Part shown: positions 9,857 to 19,705 of the stretch, one piece after another
Layout of the letters: every line of letters begins with the position of its first letter
Numbering within the stretch: position 1 is the stretch's first letter
Origin: Blattamonas nauphoetae
Taxonomy: Eukaryota; Preaxostyla; Oxymonadida
Length of the DNA stretch: 64,000 nucleotides
Assembly: GCA_033064195.1 (NCBI GenBank)
Contig: JARBJD010000025.1
Coordinates: 62,001 to 126,000, forward strand
Direction of reading: 5' to 3'
Notes under the pieces: model-generated
What the model was told of the DNA's origin: nothing
What the model saw: only the letters and a program-made list of their open reading frames with translations
The model's database searches: none
Program-made: the position numbers and the translations under genes

Positions 9857-10939
9857 ATGCAAACAAAACTTTCTCATTCGAGAACGGCTTGTGATGTCTC
9901 TTTGACTCCCCCACGGGATTCACATTCATCAGTCAACGCAGAACATGAAATATTCCTGAATTTCGATGAAAACTCAGAATTGTCGTGTAAGGATAAATCA
10001 TCAATTTACTGTTCGCTTGTTTCCCTCGTGAAAACGAAACATCCATTTGATAATGTCCTCCTCGACAGAGCTGCCCGATTTCTGAAGAACCTCGAACCGA
10101 AATCTGGAGATGAACAATTTGCAGCAAAACTCGTGACAGACCTCGTCCCCTCTTCAGATGGGTCACCTTCAGGCTTTGTGGAGAGTATCGTCACACTAGT
10201 TTCATCTCCCCACTCGACTATAGTTGCAGCAGCGTTGTCATTCCTGAACACAACCACAACCGAATGTTCATCAGTTGTTGTTCGATGTCGTCTTGTGGAG
10301 TCTGATCTCGTCACCAATCTCTTCGTGATCTTTCAACCTCACACACTGCCAATATCTATAAATGAAGTGATGCTTGACAATCTCATCGAAATCTTCGGCC
10401 AATGCGTCCATCTCGCCGACCCAACATCTCTCGGAGGATTGAACGTCACAACTGTCGTCGATAAATCCAATTATCTTGAAATGTTCTTTCAGAAGGTTGT
10501 GATCCCATCGTCTCAATTTGTGTCATTTCTGATCTCAAGTCGACACATCTTCAATCGAGATTTGTTTTCATCGTTCATGCATCTATTGAAACACCTCCTT
10601 CAAATATGTCAGTTTCATCGTCGAACATTGGAATTTGTACTCACATCTCCGATTGTGATGGCATTCTCAAGTTGTCTCTCGTTTGTCGAAGACGGTCTTC
10701 CTCTATTGGCAACTCTCGTCGACGTTATATCTTTGCTGTTTGAATGGAAGGATGGAAAAACAGAAGTGTCCGAATCAGCAAAACGGATATTCCAAGCTCT
10801 GTTAACAGAAGGCTCTGAAGATACAGTCGAACAGAAGATGATGAGCAACAAAGGCGGACTTTTTGGCTTATTTATTCTTGACCATTGTCGCACCATCTCA
10901 CAGAAATTGGGATCGAATGCGAAAAAGCCGCAATGGTGA
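9857..10939 (+). CDS. Array copy A4: intact A-type paralogue (360 aa)
   Basis: It is an unbroken copy with FDENSELSCKDKS, LVSLVKTKHPFDNVLLDR, LVTDLVPSSDGSPSGFVES, SPHSTIVAAALSFL, FQPHTLPISINE, FQKVVIPSSQFVSFLISSR, FHRRTLEFVLTSP, then ALLTEGSEDTVEQ and LGSNAKKPQW. The stop overlaps a possible splice donor (ATGGTGAGC). Compared with A2 it diverges throughout yet keeps every block, which suggests it is an old but functional paralogue. Its leader is out of frame with the ATG, so translation most likely starts at 9857. Confidence 0.85.
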   Translation: MQTKLSHSRTACDVSLTPPRDSHSSVNAEHEIFLNFDENSELSCKDKSSIYCSLVSLVKTKHPFDNVLLDRAARFLKNLEPKSGDEQFAAKLVTDLVPSSDGSPSGFVESIVTLVSSPHSTIVAAALSFLNTTTTECSSVVVRCRLVESDLVTNLFVIFQPHTLPISINEVMLDNLIEIFGQCVHLADPTSLGGLNVTTVVDKSNYLEMFFQKVVIPSSQFVSFLISSRHIFNRDLFSSFMHLLKHLLQICQFHRRTLEFVLTSPIVMAFSSCLSFVEDGLPLLATLVDVISLLFEWKDGKTEVSESAKRIFQALLTEGSEDTVEQKMMSNKGGLFGLFILDHCRTISQKLGSNAKKPQW

Positions 10940-11666
10940 GCTCTCAAATTGAATGTTGATGCAACCTCTTTCGAATGACTCCACAATGATTTCTGCTGAC
11001 TCTCCTCGGATGTTGGGAATTCTCTGATTGCTGGTGCCGACGAATAGATTCTGAGATGGTCTCCAATCGTCCAGAAATGGTTTGCTCTTTTGGGTTCGTC
11101 GTTCTCAACGCATCTGTCTTTGACTATCACATCGTCAACCGTCCTCTCTCCAAACACTTCCTGGTGTCCCTGAACGATGCATTTTGACCGGATTATCTTT
11201 CCCAATCTCGACTTTTGACAATCTCTGAATCACCTCTCGTTTATCTCGTCAAATTGGGATATATCCCCCCTTTCAGCCCTTCCACAGCCATCCATGCTTT
11301 GTATGATATGTGTTCTGATGTTTTATTCTTTTGCTGTTGATTCATTCAGCATATTCCTTCTCTCTTCATTATTCCACTCTTCTTCCAGTTCTCCGATATT
11401 GTCATTCCTTTGATTGTCTCTATTGCTCAGATGTCGACAGTCTTGCGTAAATGACGTTATTAGTGGAATATTGACAGCTGCTATGAAGAAATAACGACTT
11501 AAATGAGAAGCGAGCAAAGATGGATGAGAGGGAGTCTGAGTGTGATCTAGTTCACTGTTTACATCATGTCATCAGTTTTTGTTTTGTTTTCGAGGTTGAT
11601 AAACGGGAATGAATCCATTCCGAAGGAGAGACAGAGTCCAAAGGGTGTGATCGCTTTCAATCAACG
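10940..11666 (+). repeat. Inter-gene unit after A4
   Basis: Block B occupies about 10940-11187. The sequence from 11190 to 11640 keeps short pieces of the usual spacer start (LYLVKLGYIP-like reading) and then becomes unrecognisable. A GGTGTGATC box at 11644-11652 precedes A5 by 14 nt. No independent gene was seen. Confidence 0.55.
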
Positions 11667-12300
11667 ATGCAAGACGAACATCTGCATTGTTCAAACTCCA
11701 AGAATAATATTCTGTTCCACACTCCTGATTCAGATCCAGATGGATATCAAGAACCTCCCACTTTCTTGGATTCTGTCATTCATCAAGCCATGCCATTCGG
11801 AGACAAATTGAGCATGTTCAGATCGCTCCTCGCGATGGTAACGGACGACGTTCCATTTGATGATGCCCTTCAAAGCAAGGCAATCTTGTTATTGAAGAGC
11901 TTGGAGGCGGAGTGCGGTTCACAAAACAAAGCTGAGAAACTCGTCACTGACCTCGTTCACTCTTCATCCAAATCACCTTCTGGGTTCATTGACAGCATTG
12001 ACATCCTACTGTCAACACCTCATCAAAGAATTGTTCTTGCAACACTGTCATTCCTTCACTATACAATCATGTCAATCACATTCGGCCGTCTGACCAATCT
12101 CATTGACGCTGATCTCATCCACAGAATCCACACTGCTCTTCAATCACACACCCTTCGTGTTTCGTTTCAAGAGCAGATCTTCATCCGTCTGAATTGGATT
12201 CTGACATTTGTCGTGTCTCACGTCGATCCAGACTCTCTCCGTTCCCTTCACCTCTCTTCCACCAGTGAAATCAACACCCTCCGGGAACAGATCTTTCAAA
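11667..12300 (+). pseudogene. Array copy A5: divergent A-type paralogue truncated at a head-on junction
   Basis: It encodes the first 210 residues of a divergent member (DKLSMFRSLLAMVTDDVPFD, KLVTDLVHSSSKSPSGFIDS, STPHQRIVLATLSFL, LQSHTLRVSFQE). It stops where the motif NHREMIFQK would begin: the last codons read LREQIFQ, and then the sequence switches into block B of an oppositely oriented unit. The overlap at the junction is only about 2 bp (CA). The 3' 40 per cent of the gene is absent, so it is presumably non-functional. Confidence 0.75.
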
Positions 12301-12482
12301 GACAGCCGCGTTGAGAACGACGAACCCAAAAGAGCAGTTCATTTCTGGACGATTGGAGGCCATCTCAGAATCTGTTCGTCCGCACCAGCAATCAACGCAT
12401 TCCCAACATCCGAGGAGAGTCCGCAGAAATGACTTGGAGTCATTCGAGAGGCGACTTCGACGCGTCATTTGAGATGTAACCA
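12301..12482 (-). repeat. Partial block B in inverted orientation
   Basis: On the minus strand this reads like the other block B copies (LLGCWECVDCWCGRTDSE, SNRPEM, FGFVVLNAAVF) and follows the stop of the A6 3' part as expected. It is cut short at 12300 by fusion with A5. It also contains the uninterrupted sequence CGTCATTTGAGATGTAA (about 12461-12480), the empty-site counterpart of the E13 insertion. Confidence 0.75.
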
Positions 12483-12953
12483 TCATTGCCTTCTAGCACT
12501 GAATCCAAGCATTTTCGAAATAGTGTGACACTCTGTCACAATCTCGTAGCTAAATCGTCCGCCGTTGTCCCTCATCGACATCTGTTCGAGGGTGTCTTCG
12601 AAGCGTTCCAAAAACAGAGCTTGCATTGTCTGTTTCCAAGTGTGGGTCACTTCTGCTTCGTATCTCTTCCATTCTAACAGGTTATGGGTCATGTTGAAGA
12701 GAGCAATCCAGAGATCACCATCATCTTCGAGGAACAATAGACAACTTGACAATGCCATCACAATCGGAGATGCGATGACAAACTCCAATGTTGGATCATG
12801 ATAAGGACATATTCGAAGGAGTGTTGCCAATATAGACGTGAAGGAGTTCAACAAGTCTCTATTGAGGATGTACCGATTTGAGATCAGAAATGTCACAAAT
12901 TCAGACGATGGAAGGACGACCTTCTGAAAGATCATTTCACGATGGTTGAGTGT
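12483..12953 (-). CDS. Array copy A6, 3' part (split by element E2)
   Basis: This minus-strand piece begins inside the family block NHREMIFQKVVLPSSEF and continues through YHDPTLEFVIASP, KQTMQALFLERFEDTLEQM and KMLGFSARRQ to its TGA. Its 5' end coincides with the terminus of E2 and its TSD TTGAGTGT (12946-12953). The 5' part of the same gene lies 15.7 kb away at 28675-29285. Joining the two with one TSD copy gives VDTLNHREMIF in frame. Confidence 0.8.
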   Translation of the reverse strand, partial: TLNHREMIFQKVVLPSSEFVTFLISNRYILNRDLLNSFTSILATLLRICPYHDPTLEFVIASPIVMALSSCLLFLEDDGDLWIALFNMTHNLLEWKRYEAEVTHTWKQTMQALFLERFEDTLEQMSMRDNGGRFSYEIVTECHTISKMLGFSARRQ

Positions 12954-12965
12954 TTGGCATGTTAA

Positions 12966-13310
12966 TTGGACTGGACGTTGCCAACGTTGGACTGGACAAT
13001 CGATCTCGATTGGACATTCATTTTTGATCCGATTCATTTCTCTCTCATTCCGTCTATTTGTTACCTTTCACTTGAAAATGATCATAATGTGTCGAGAATC
13101 AGTGAAATGGTGAGAATCAGAAGATACTCTGCGAGCAGTGTCGATGGGCCTGATCCACCCACCATTGGACGTCATTGGACATCATTGGACATTTTGCTGT
13201 TACTCTTATTCTGAGATCTCCACAATTCGTTCATACCGTTTATGAAGTTTTCAAAGAGTCGGCAAAATTGGTCTGTCCGATTGGATGTCCAGTCCTGGAC
13301 GTCCAATCGA
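12966..13310 (+). repeat. TTGGAC-rich terminal region of E2
   Basis: TTGGAC and its complement recur many times (for example 12966-13015, 13165-13195 and, inverted, 13283-13308). The same motif recurs at the far end of E2 (28625-28660). A short perfect hairpin, AAAGGTGTGATCC/GGATCACACCTTT, follows at about 13440-13470. No gene is visible between 12954 and 13647. Confidence 0.6.
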
Positions 13311-13731
13311 CATCTATAAAGGGTCACAGGAACTTCTTCCTTTAAACGAGGGTTTGATATTACCACCCATTTCTCACTTATTTCTCCTCAATGTTCAGAT
13401 CAATGTCCAGAGAGAAGAGTGGTATGATCATTTAACGGAAAGGTGTGATCCTTGGATCACACCTTTCACTTTTTATGGTATGATCATTTCAAGAAAATTA
13501 ATCATCACTTCATGTCTAACTCTTCTCCAAAACAAACATCAAAGGTTGTGTAATTTCAGAATGATCAAGATAATGAAGTGAATAAACATATCTGTGCCCC
13601 ACATTGAAGAGCAATCATCATCTCTTCTTCGGAGACGATTTGGAGAAGCAATCTCTAGGCATGGGCAGTGGTCGGTCTGAGAACATCGAGTCCAGTCCCT
13701 AAAAATAAAACAGTCGGCGACTTTTTTGATA

Positions 13732-14878
13732 GTGACCGCAGAAAGCCGGAAAAATGCGGAAAGCCGGAATTTTGACAAAAATGCGAATCTTACAGTACTA
13801 TTCGCAGATCGACATCTCTTTTCAATCGAAATTGCCGTCTGTGATATAATGTGTGCTTTTTGGTGAATTGAGGACAATAAAGTAGATGAAAGTGTTGATT
13901 TTCCTGAACGTGATTTTGTGACAAAATCAACAGTGCGTTGACAGGATCTTCATCGACAACTCTGATTGACCAGCGCCCTTCACGTCAACCAATCTTCACG
14001 AGGAAACAATTCGCTGCAGTGAATGTCGAGATTCTATTCCGGTTTCTGAAAACAGGGTTTCACCACAGATCTCACAAATCCGATGATCATCTTCAGAAAA
14101 CTCACGCATCATCGATTGTTTCCAAAAACTGACAGTGTGTACTTGAGAGAGTCCGAGTGCACTTTCCTCAGAGTGCATGATGAAGCTTGTCGTCCGTCCC
14201 CTTTGAATGAACACACACCTTTCGTCAGACAGGTGATTCTGAGAAATTGGTACGGAGTGACTCACAGGGGAGAAATTTCAAAACAAACACCAACACGTAA
14301 TGCCGATCCACATAAATGTGTTGGAGAAAGTTACATGTCACAATCACCCATGACTGATGAGATATCTCGAAAATGTGTCAGACAGACCTGACTCACTCAA
14401 ATCAGGGATATCAACGTTATCCACTTGATATTTCCCCAAGTATCTTCAAATCGCACTTTGCGGAATATTAAAGCATTTGGAGGGGAACAGATGATGAATT
14501 GGCGAATTGAGCAGACTGTCAGTGGTCAAGGATCGGAACAACACCTCAACCAAGACGTAGCCCTCTAGAGCCGGCCAAACAACTCGTCCGTCTTTCTCCA
14601 TCTCCAACAGAACGATCGCCGTTGCCTTGACCTTGTTCTCCCACCCCTCCTCCAGATAGATGTCGAAGATCTTTTCAACCCTTCCATCCACTGACACATA
14701 AATGGTGCAAGAAGAAGCTTGTAATATATCACACACTCTCACATTTGTTCTTTATTGTCTTTTCAGAAAATGAGGAACTTGAACAATTACTGTGAAATGA
14801 AGAAAGTGCGAAGAATCACAATTGTGGGTTCGCAGATTGAGTCCGGCTTTCCGCATCATTCCGGCATTTCGCAGTCAC
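13732..14878 (+). mobile_element. E4: 1.15-kb TIR element at a TA target inside E3
   Basis: The left arm starts GTGACCGCAGAAAGCCGG and the right arm in reverse complement GTGACTGCGAAATGCCGG. Similarity continues for about 37 nt, including GCGGAAAGCCGGA. A TA dinucleotide borders both ends, consistent with a TA-targeting (Tc1/mariner-type) MITE. Short reading frames inside are not recognised. One minus-strand frame at 14446-14742 is listed separately. Confidence 0.65.
14446..14742 (-). CDS. Unrecognised 98-codon ORF inside E4
   Basis: It encodes a product with helical character (VDGRVEKIFDIYLEEGWENK, VKATAIVLLEMEKDG, GYVLVEVLFRSL). It may be a captured fragment of one of the organism's ARM-like proteins rather than an independent gene. 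No start context or partner exon was recognised. Confidence 0.25.
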   Translation of the reverse strand: MRVCDILQASSCTIYVSVDGRVEKIFDIYLEEGWENKVKATAIVLLEMEKDGRVVWPALEGYVLVEVLFRSLTTDSLLNSPIHHLFPSKCFNIPQSAI

Positions 14879-14885
14879 TAGAACT

Positions 14886-14956
14886 GCCCTTTAGTCGAGT
14901 GGTAGCACATAAGCTTTTTGCTCCCCGGACCCAGGATCGAATCCCGCCAGGGTCAC
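14886..14956 (+). tRNA. tRNA-like sequence, probably degenerate
   Basis: It has an A-box-like TAGTCGAGTGGTAGCA and a B-box-like GGATCGAATCC at the right spacing, and ends CCAGGGTCAC. The acceptor and anticodon stems pair poorly and no confident anticodon can be assigned. It may be a tRNA pseudogene or a tRNA-derived SINE head. It begins 7 bp after the TA at the right end of E4. Confidence 0.25.
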
Positions 14957-16056
14957 TTTATTGTTTCCTTTTTCTCATTTTTGATTCACAACAACTCTAT
15001 AATTGGTTCATCTCATATTTCTCAAAATTAATGTTCAACACGTCGTAGATCAAGAGTCCCTGAGTCGGTCTGTCCTTCCCCAACATCGGACAAAAAGTCG
15101 GCCTGTCAGACCGACTCCGACTCCTCCTCTTCGTTCTGACAGCATCTCCACGAATCCAAACAATTACAAAACGGTATTCTTTTTCTTCTCAGTACTTACT
15201 TCTCGTTTTCACTCATGATCTCACATGCGATTCCAGTTGTTCCACTGTCGAGTCAGATCGAGACATGATCCTCAACAGTCTTCACAATTTCTCATTTCTC
15301 TTCTACTGATCATCTTACGGTTTCGCTTAAAAATTTTTTCTCTTTTTAGGATGCATGAACCACATGATCGGAAGTGAACGAACAGATCTCCAACATCGTC
15401 TTGGCACACCCGTATCTCAACACGAGAGTCAAGTTCTCTCTTTTCATTCATTATTTTCGCCATTCCATGCTTTCTTCTTCTCCAGGACGTCGATCTTGAG
15501 TCACATACAATAATCAGTCTGTTTCTCCATCATTGATTATTTCTGTGTCATATGAAGAAGAAATTTTCATTCTCTCACACTCCTCGGGACTTCCTCTTTC
15601 GATTTTCAAATAGATCCTGTTTGATCGAGCAGACCATCCTCAACTCGTCCAACTTGCCCAACTTACTCTAATATGCCCCCGCAATCTCTGTGTCATCTCT
15701 CTCTGGAGCTCTTCAGTCCCCTTTTCGATGATTTATCTGTCAACCTCAACAATAGCTTGTCAATGACATGGGCCATCATTGACTGTGGTATGGCAGTTCG
15801 TAAAACGACTGTCATATCTCTCACCTCCTTTTCCCTCACCCTTTCACGCGAATGAATTGATCGCCACTGGATGTCCCACGATCTTCATCTATTGTGAAGG
15901 ATCATGAACATCTCACATAATTACCCTGTATGGCCCCTCTTTTCCTGTTTTATTCCTAGTTTTTTTAGGATCTGATGGAGAGGAACCAAGCCTTCATCAC
16001 CATGCTCACTATCAAGGCTCCTTCCGAAATTTATGCCAATCAAAACAGTCATTTGA
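14957..16056. other. Stretch without recognised genes inside E3
   Basis: AT-rich sequence with several poly-T runs. I see no long or recognisable reading frame and no paired inverted repeat. Confidence 0.4.
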
Positions 16057-16069
16057 ATGCTCTTTCCAA

Positions 16070-18018
16070 ATGCTTCCAACACACAGCCACCTTCTCTTTC
16101 TCTGTTCATCGTCATCTTCAGCCCCTCCCGACCTCATCGATTCGTTTCTCAAATCAGTCGACATCTCCTCCTCTCCCTCCGACACTCCCTTCCGTCACGA
16201 TCGACACCTGAACCTGATCTCCGCACTCAGCCAGTCTTCGTCTCCTCTCGTCACCAAACTCAGCGAACCGCTCCTCGACCCAACATTCCTCTCCGCTCCC
16301 TCCTCTCCCCTCGCTCGTTCACCGACCCTGCCAGCTCCTTCCTCCGATTGGCCAATACAAACCCTGAATTCTTCCGACGCATCATCGAGAACAACACTGG
16401 CCACATTTTGGACATCGCCATTTCCACTGCAGTGAATTCTATTCGAGTGGTGCCAGAAGTGCTATCTGAACCACGCTGTCTGGACTTTGGGAGAGCGACT
16501 CCTAATTGGGTTGTGCTGCTCAACGCGATTGCAGACGTGAAGATGGATCTGACACAAAACAGCGACGAGTTCAACTCAATCAGGGCATCTCATCTCACTT
16601 TCCTCATTCTCTCCACTGCGAGCACGAACAACGAGCTGTCGACAGCTGCTGTGTCTGTCTTCTCGAACCAATTTGGCCAGTCCACACCACACACCGAGGC
16701 ACTCCTCTTCACCCCACCATTCGACAATCAAAACCACATCCTCCTAGCACATCATCAGCCAACTCTCCCGAATCATCACTCTCGCCCGCTTCTCCCCAAT
16801 CGTCACTCTCGCCCGCTTCTCCCGAATCATCACTCTCGCCCGCATCTCCCCAATCGTCACTCTCGCCCGCTTCTCCCGAATCATCACTCTCGCCACTTCT
16901 CCCCAATCGTCACTCTCGCCCGCTTCTCCCGAATCATCACTCTCGCCCGCTTCTCCCCAATCGTCACTCTCGCCCGCTTCTCCCCAATCGTCACTCTCGC
17001 CCGCATCTCCCGAATCATCACTCTCGCCCGCATCTCCCGAATCATCACTCTCGCCCGCATCTCCCGAATCATCACTCTCGCCCACATCTCCCGAATCATC
17101 ACTCTCGCCCGCATCTCCCCAATCGTCACTCTCGCCGCTTCTCCCCAATCGTCACTCGCCCGCTTCTCCCGAATCATCACTCTCGCCCACATCTCCCGAA
17201 TCATCACTCTCGCCCGCATCTCCCCAATCGTCACTCTCGCCCGCTTCTCCCCAATCGTCACTCTCGCCCGCTTCTCCCCAATCGTCACTCTCGCCCGCTT
17301 CTCCCCAATCGTCACTCTCGCCCGCTTCTCCCCAATCGTCACTCTCGCCCGCTTCTCCCCAATCGTCACTCGCCCGCTTCTCCCCAATCGTCACTCTCGC
17401 CCGCTTCTCCCCAATCGTCACTCTCGCCGCTTCTCCCCAATCGTCACTCTCGCCCGCTTCTCCCCAATCGTCACTCTCGCCCGCTTCTCCCCAATCGTCA
17501 CTCTCGCCCGCTTCTCCCCAATCGTCACTCTCGCCCGCTTCTCCCCAATCGTCACTCTCGCCCGCTTCTCCCCAATCGTCACTCTCGCCCGCTTCTCCCC
17601 AATCGTCACTCGCCCGCTTCTCCCCAATCGTCACTCGCCCGCTTCTCCCCAATCGTCACTCTCGCCCGCTTCTCCCCAATCGTCACTCTCGCCCGCTTCT
17701 CCCCAATCGTCACTCTCGCCCGCTTCTCCCCAATCGTCACTCTCAATCGTCACTCTCGCCCGCTTCTCCCCAATCGTCACTCTCGCCGCATCTCCCGAAT
17801 CATCACTCTCGCCCACATCTCCCGAATCATCACTCTCGCCCGCATCTCCCCAATCGTCACTCTCGCCGCATCTCCCGAATCATCACTCTCGCCCACATCT
17901 CCCGAATCGTCACTCTCGCCCGCATCTCCACATAGCTCTCCTCGCCAACGTAAGACTTTCCACTTGCACCCTCCATTATCGTCCCAACTTCACTTACTTG
18001 TCCGTTCGAATCCGTTGA
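16070..18018 (+). pseudogene. Gene-like region running into a 27-bp minisatellite, inside E3
   Basis: Two plus-strand frames look protein-like before the repeats. One holds DLIDSFLKSVDISSSPSD and SSSPLVTKLSEPLLDPTF. After a frame change near 16320, the other holds TNPEFFRRIIENNTGH, VVPEVLSEPRCLDFGRATPN and NELSTAAVSVFSNQFGQ. The latter runs into the minisatellite at about 16760. Because 27 is a multiple of 3, the repeats stay open in several frames ([18 protein letters not shown] or SRPLLPNRH per unit), so openness there is not evidence of coding. The upstream part may be a captured host exon. No family was recognised. Confidence 0.4.
16762..17932 (+). repeat. 27-bp minisatellite, about 43 copies
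   Basis: The unit is close to CTCCCCAATCGTCACTCTCG plus CCCGCTT. A second variant class has CCCGAATCATC and CCCGCAT. The GAATCATC class is concentrated in the first half and last 150 bp; the CAATCGTC class forms long homogeneous runs in between. A few units are 24 or 26 bp long and shift the frame. The minus strand encodes an acidic [13 protein letters not shown] repeat, the plus strand a Ser/Pro-rich one. Expansion by slippage or unequal exchange is inferred. Confidence 0.95.
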
Positions 18019-18771
18019 TCTCCTTTCTCACAATATCTGTCTTTTTATTCTAATCCTTCAATAAACAGTTCGATTCTCCATTTCTACGCCTAAAATCAAC
18101 ACTCCGTTGTTGCTTTTGCCTTCAAACTCACTATTATTACTACTTTTCAATTATCCGCCCTAGATTGATGCAATCTTAATCAACATTTTAGTTTTGAGTA
18201 TCGTGAAATGGGATCGATCGTCCAGAAAAGCAGTCGGTCGGTCGACGACCAGTCGGACCGACCGCTGCCCATGCCTAGCAATCTCAACTCCATTCGTCGA
18301 TTTTTGGGGCCTTGCTAAATGTACGACTAAATTACTAAATGTACGAATGGGGATTTAAGGATCAAATCCCTTCGTGACGATTTTTTTTATTCACTGGTTT
18401 TCATCAATATATTGCTTTTAAAGTTAGAAACTGTTTTTTGAAGGGATGAGTAAAAAATGTGACGTGTTCATGAGAAAGGAATGATCTTGCCCATTTTCTC
18501 ATTCTTTCTCGTTTACTCGAAGTACGGAGGGGAGATACCTCGATTAGGAACTGAACCCCTTATTTATGGTGTCTTTTCCATTTCTTTCTCACATTTTTAT
18601 CTCTGTGGAGTTCCTCGGGATCAACTTTCACAGGATCACGATCGAGCTCGCACTCCATGGTGAAACTTACACTTGCTGATACCTAAATCATTTCCACATC
18701 ACTCACAGATAGTGTATTTTTCAATTTCTCACTCTTTCTTGTCGTTGGTCGCTGTCTCGTCATCAGATGTG

Positions 18772-19705
18772 AAAATGAGTGATTTTATGGAAGCGGAGAA
18801 GTGGAGACATTCGAGCAATCCGTGTTCGTCTCCTCTTGTTGGATGGAAGACCTGACAAATGGAGGTGGATGAGGATGTGGAGATAGGAGGGGTATTGGTT
18901 GGGTGAAGAAAGACATGGTGTCATACAACGTTGCGTGGAGTTGGCAGCGATGGCTCTCGAAGCAGGAAGAGTATCTGCGCGCTCGAGCCGAATGGGACCT
19001 GTCGGAACATCTGCCCACAGAGTCTGCTTTTCCCCTCTTTACTGTTCCAGGAAGCCACCGAAGAGACCAAGCATCTTCAGCTACATTCTGTTCGAAGTGT
19101 CGAAGAGATCACTCCTTGTGAACATTGTGTGGTATCTCGTGAGGTATGTGGTGTCTCCTTGAGACTGTCCCAGCAACGCACTGTACCTGATCATGCCGCT
19201 GATCATGAAGCTGCTGCTGCAGGACATCGCAAAGAAGGAGACGAATCCCACATTCCCTTTTGCTTCTGGAATTGTGCAGATTGTGGTTCCGTACATTCAG
19301 GGTCTCGCTGATGGTGTGGTGTATCGGCTCTTCATCCATCGAACGCTGTCGGTGCGAGGGATGCTGAACTCGTCCACGAAGTCACGTTCCAACGTGTTCA
19401 CTGATGTGTGCCTCCAAATCCCCACTGGCTCACTTACAATGGTTGTGGGAGGCATCGAAAGTGGGAAGTCGTCACTCGCCGCAGCATTCACTGGTGATGT
19501 TGGACGTGTGAACCGGACTGTGTGCTTGAGAGGGTCAATCGCCGACGTGGTCCGAGTGTGTGCGCTGGAGAAAGACCTGCAGACGCTGGCGGCAGGAGAC
19601 TCAACAGCGATTGGGGAGAAGGGGGTGAACCTGAGTGGAGGGCAGAAGGCGCGGATCCAGCTTGCGCGTGCGGTGTACTCGGACAGAGACATTGTGGTGT
19701 AGGAT
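18772..19705 (+). pseudogene. MRP-type (ABCC) ABC transporter, part 1 (TMD1 remnant and NBD1)
   Basis: ABCC proteins export conjugates across membranes using two TMD-NBD halves. Visible here are LSEHLPTESAF, PPKRPSIFSYILFEV, NALYLIMPLIMKLLLQDIA (a membrane helix), FTDVCLQIPTGSLTMVVGG, Walker A GGIESGKSSL (about 19446-19475), and signature LSGGQKARIQLARAVY (from 19631). Most of TMD1 is missing between GMLNSS and the NBD. The Q-loop region is missing between CLRGSIA and VVRVCALEKDL. At Walker B the frame reads DIVV-TAG-DD, where a leucine would be expected. It ends at E6 and continues at 21694. Multiple deletions and stops mark it as a pseudogene. Confidence 0.8.
19144..19173 (+). other. 30-nt spliceosomal intron in the ABC transporter gene
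   Basis: GTATGTGG...CTGTCCCAG. Removal joins VNIVWYLV to SNALYLIMPL through a split serine codon and yields one continuous transmembrane helix. If it is retained, the frame meets a TGA within the segment. Donor GTATGT and acceptor CAG are canonical. Confidence 0.65.

Larger units (their letters stand above)
13656..18277 (+). mobile_element. E3: 4.6-kb hAT-like TIR element
   Basis: The left terminus TAGGCATGGGCAGTGGTC matches the reverse complement of the right terminus TAGGCATGGGCAGCGGTC. An exact 8-bp TSD, GCAATCTC, occurs at 13648-13655 and 18278-18285. A TA(G)GG-type start with an 8-bp TSD is typical of hAT elements. No transposase was found. The interior holds E4, a tRNA-like stretch and a gene-like region with a large 27-bp minisatellite. 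Confidence 0.85.

Noticed and set aside
16709-17816. Long minus-strand frames over the minisatellite encoding GESDDWGEA repeats
   Set aside because: The unit length of 27 keeps all frames open automatically; there is no unique flanking coding sequence on that strand.
16762-17932. CRISPR array
   Set aside because: The repeats are head-to-tail without unique spacers, and the sequence is eukaryotic.
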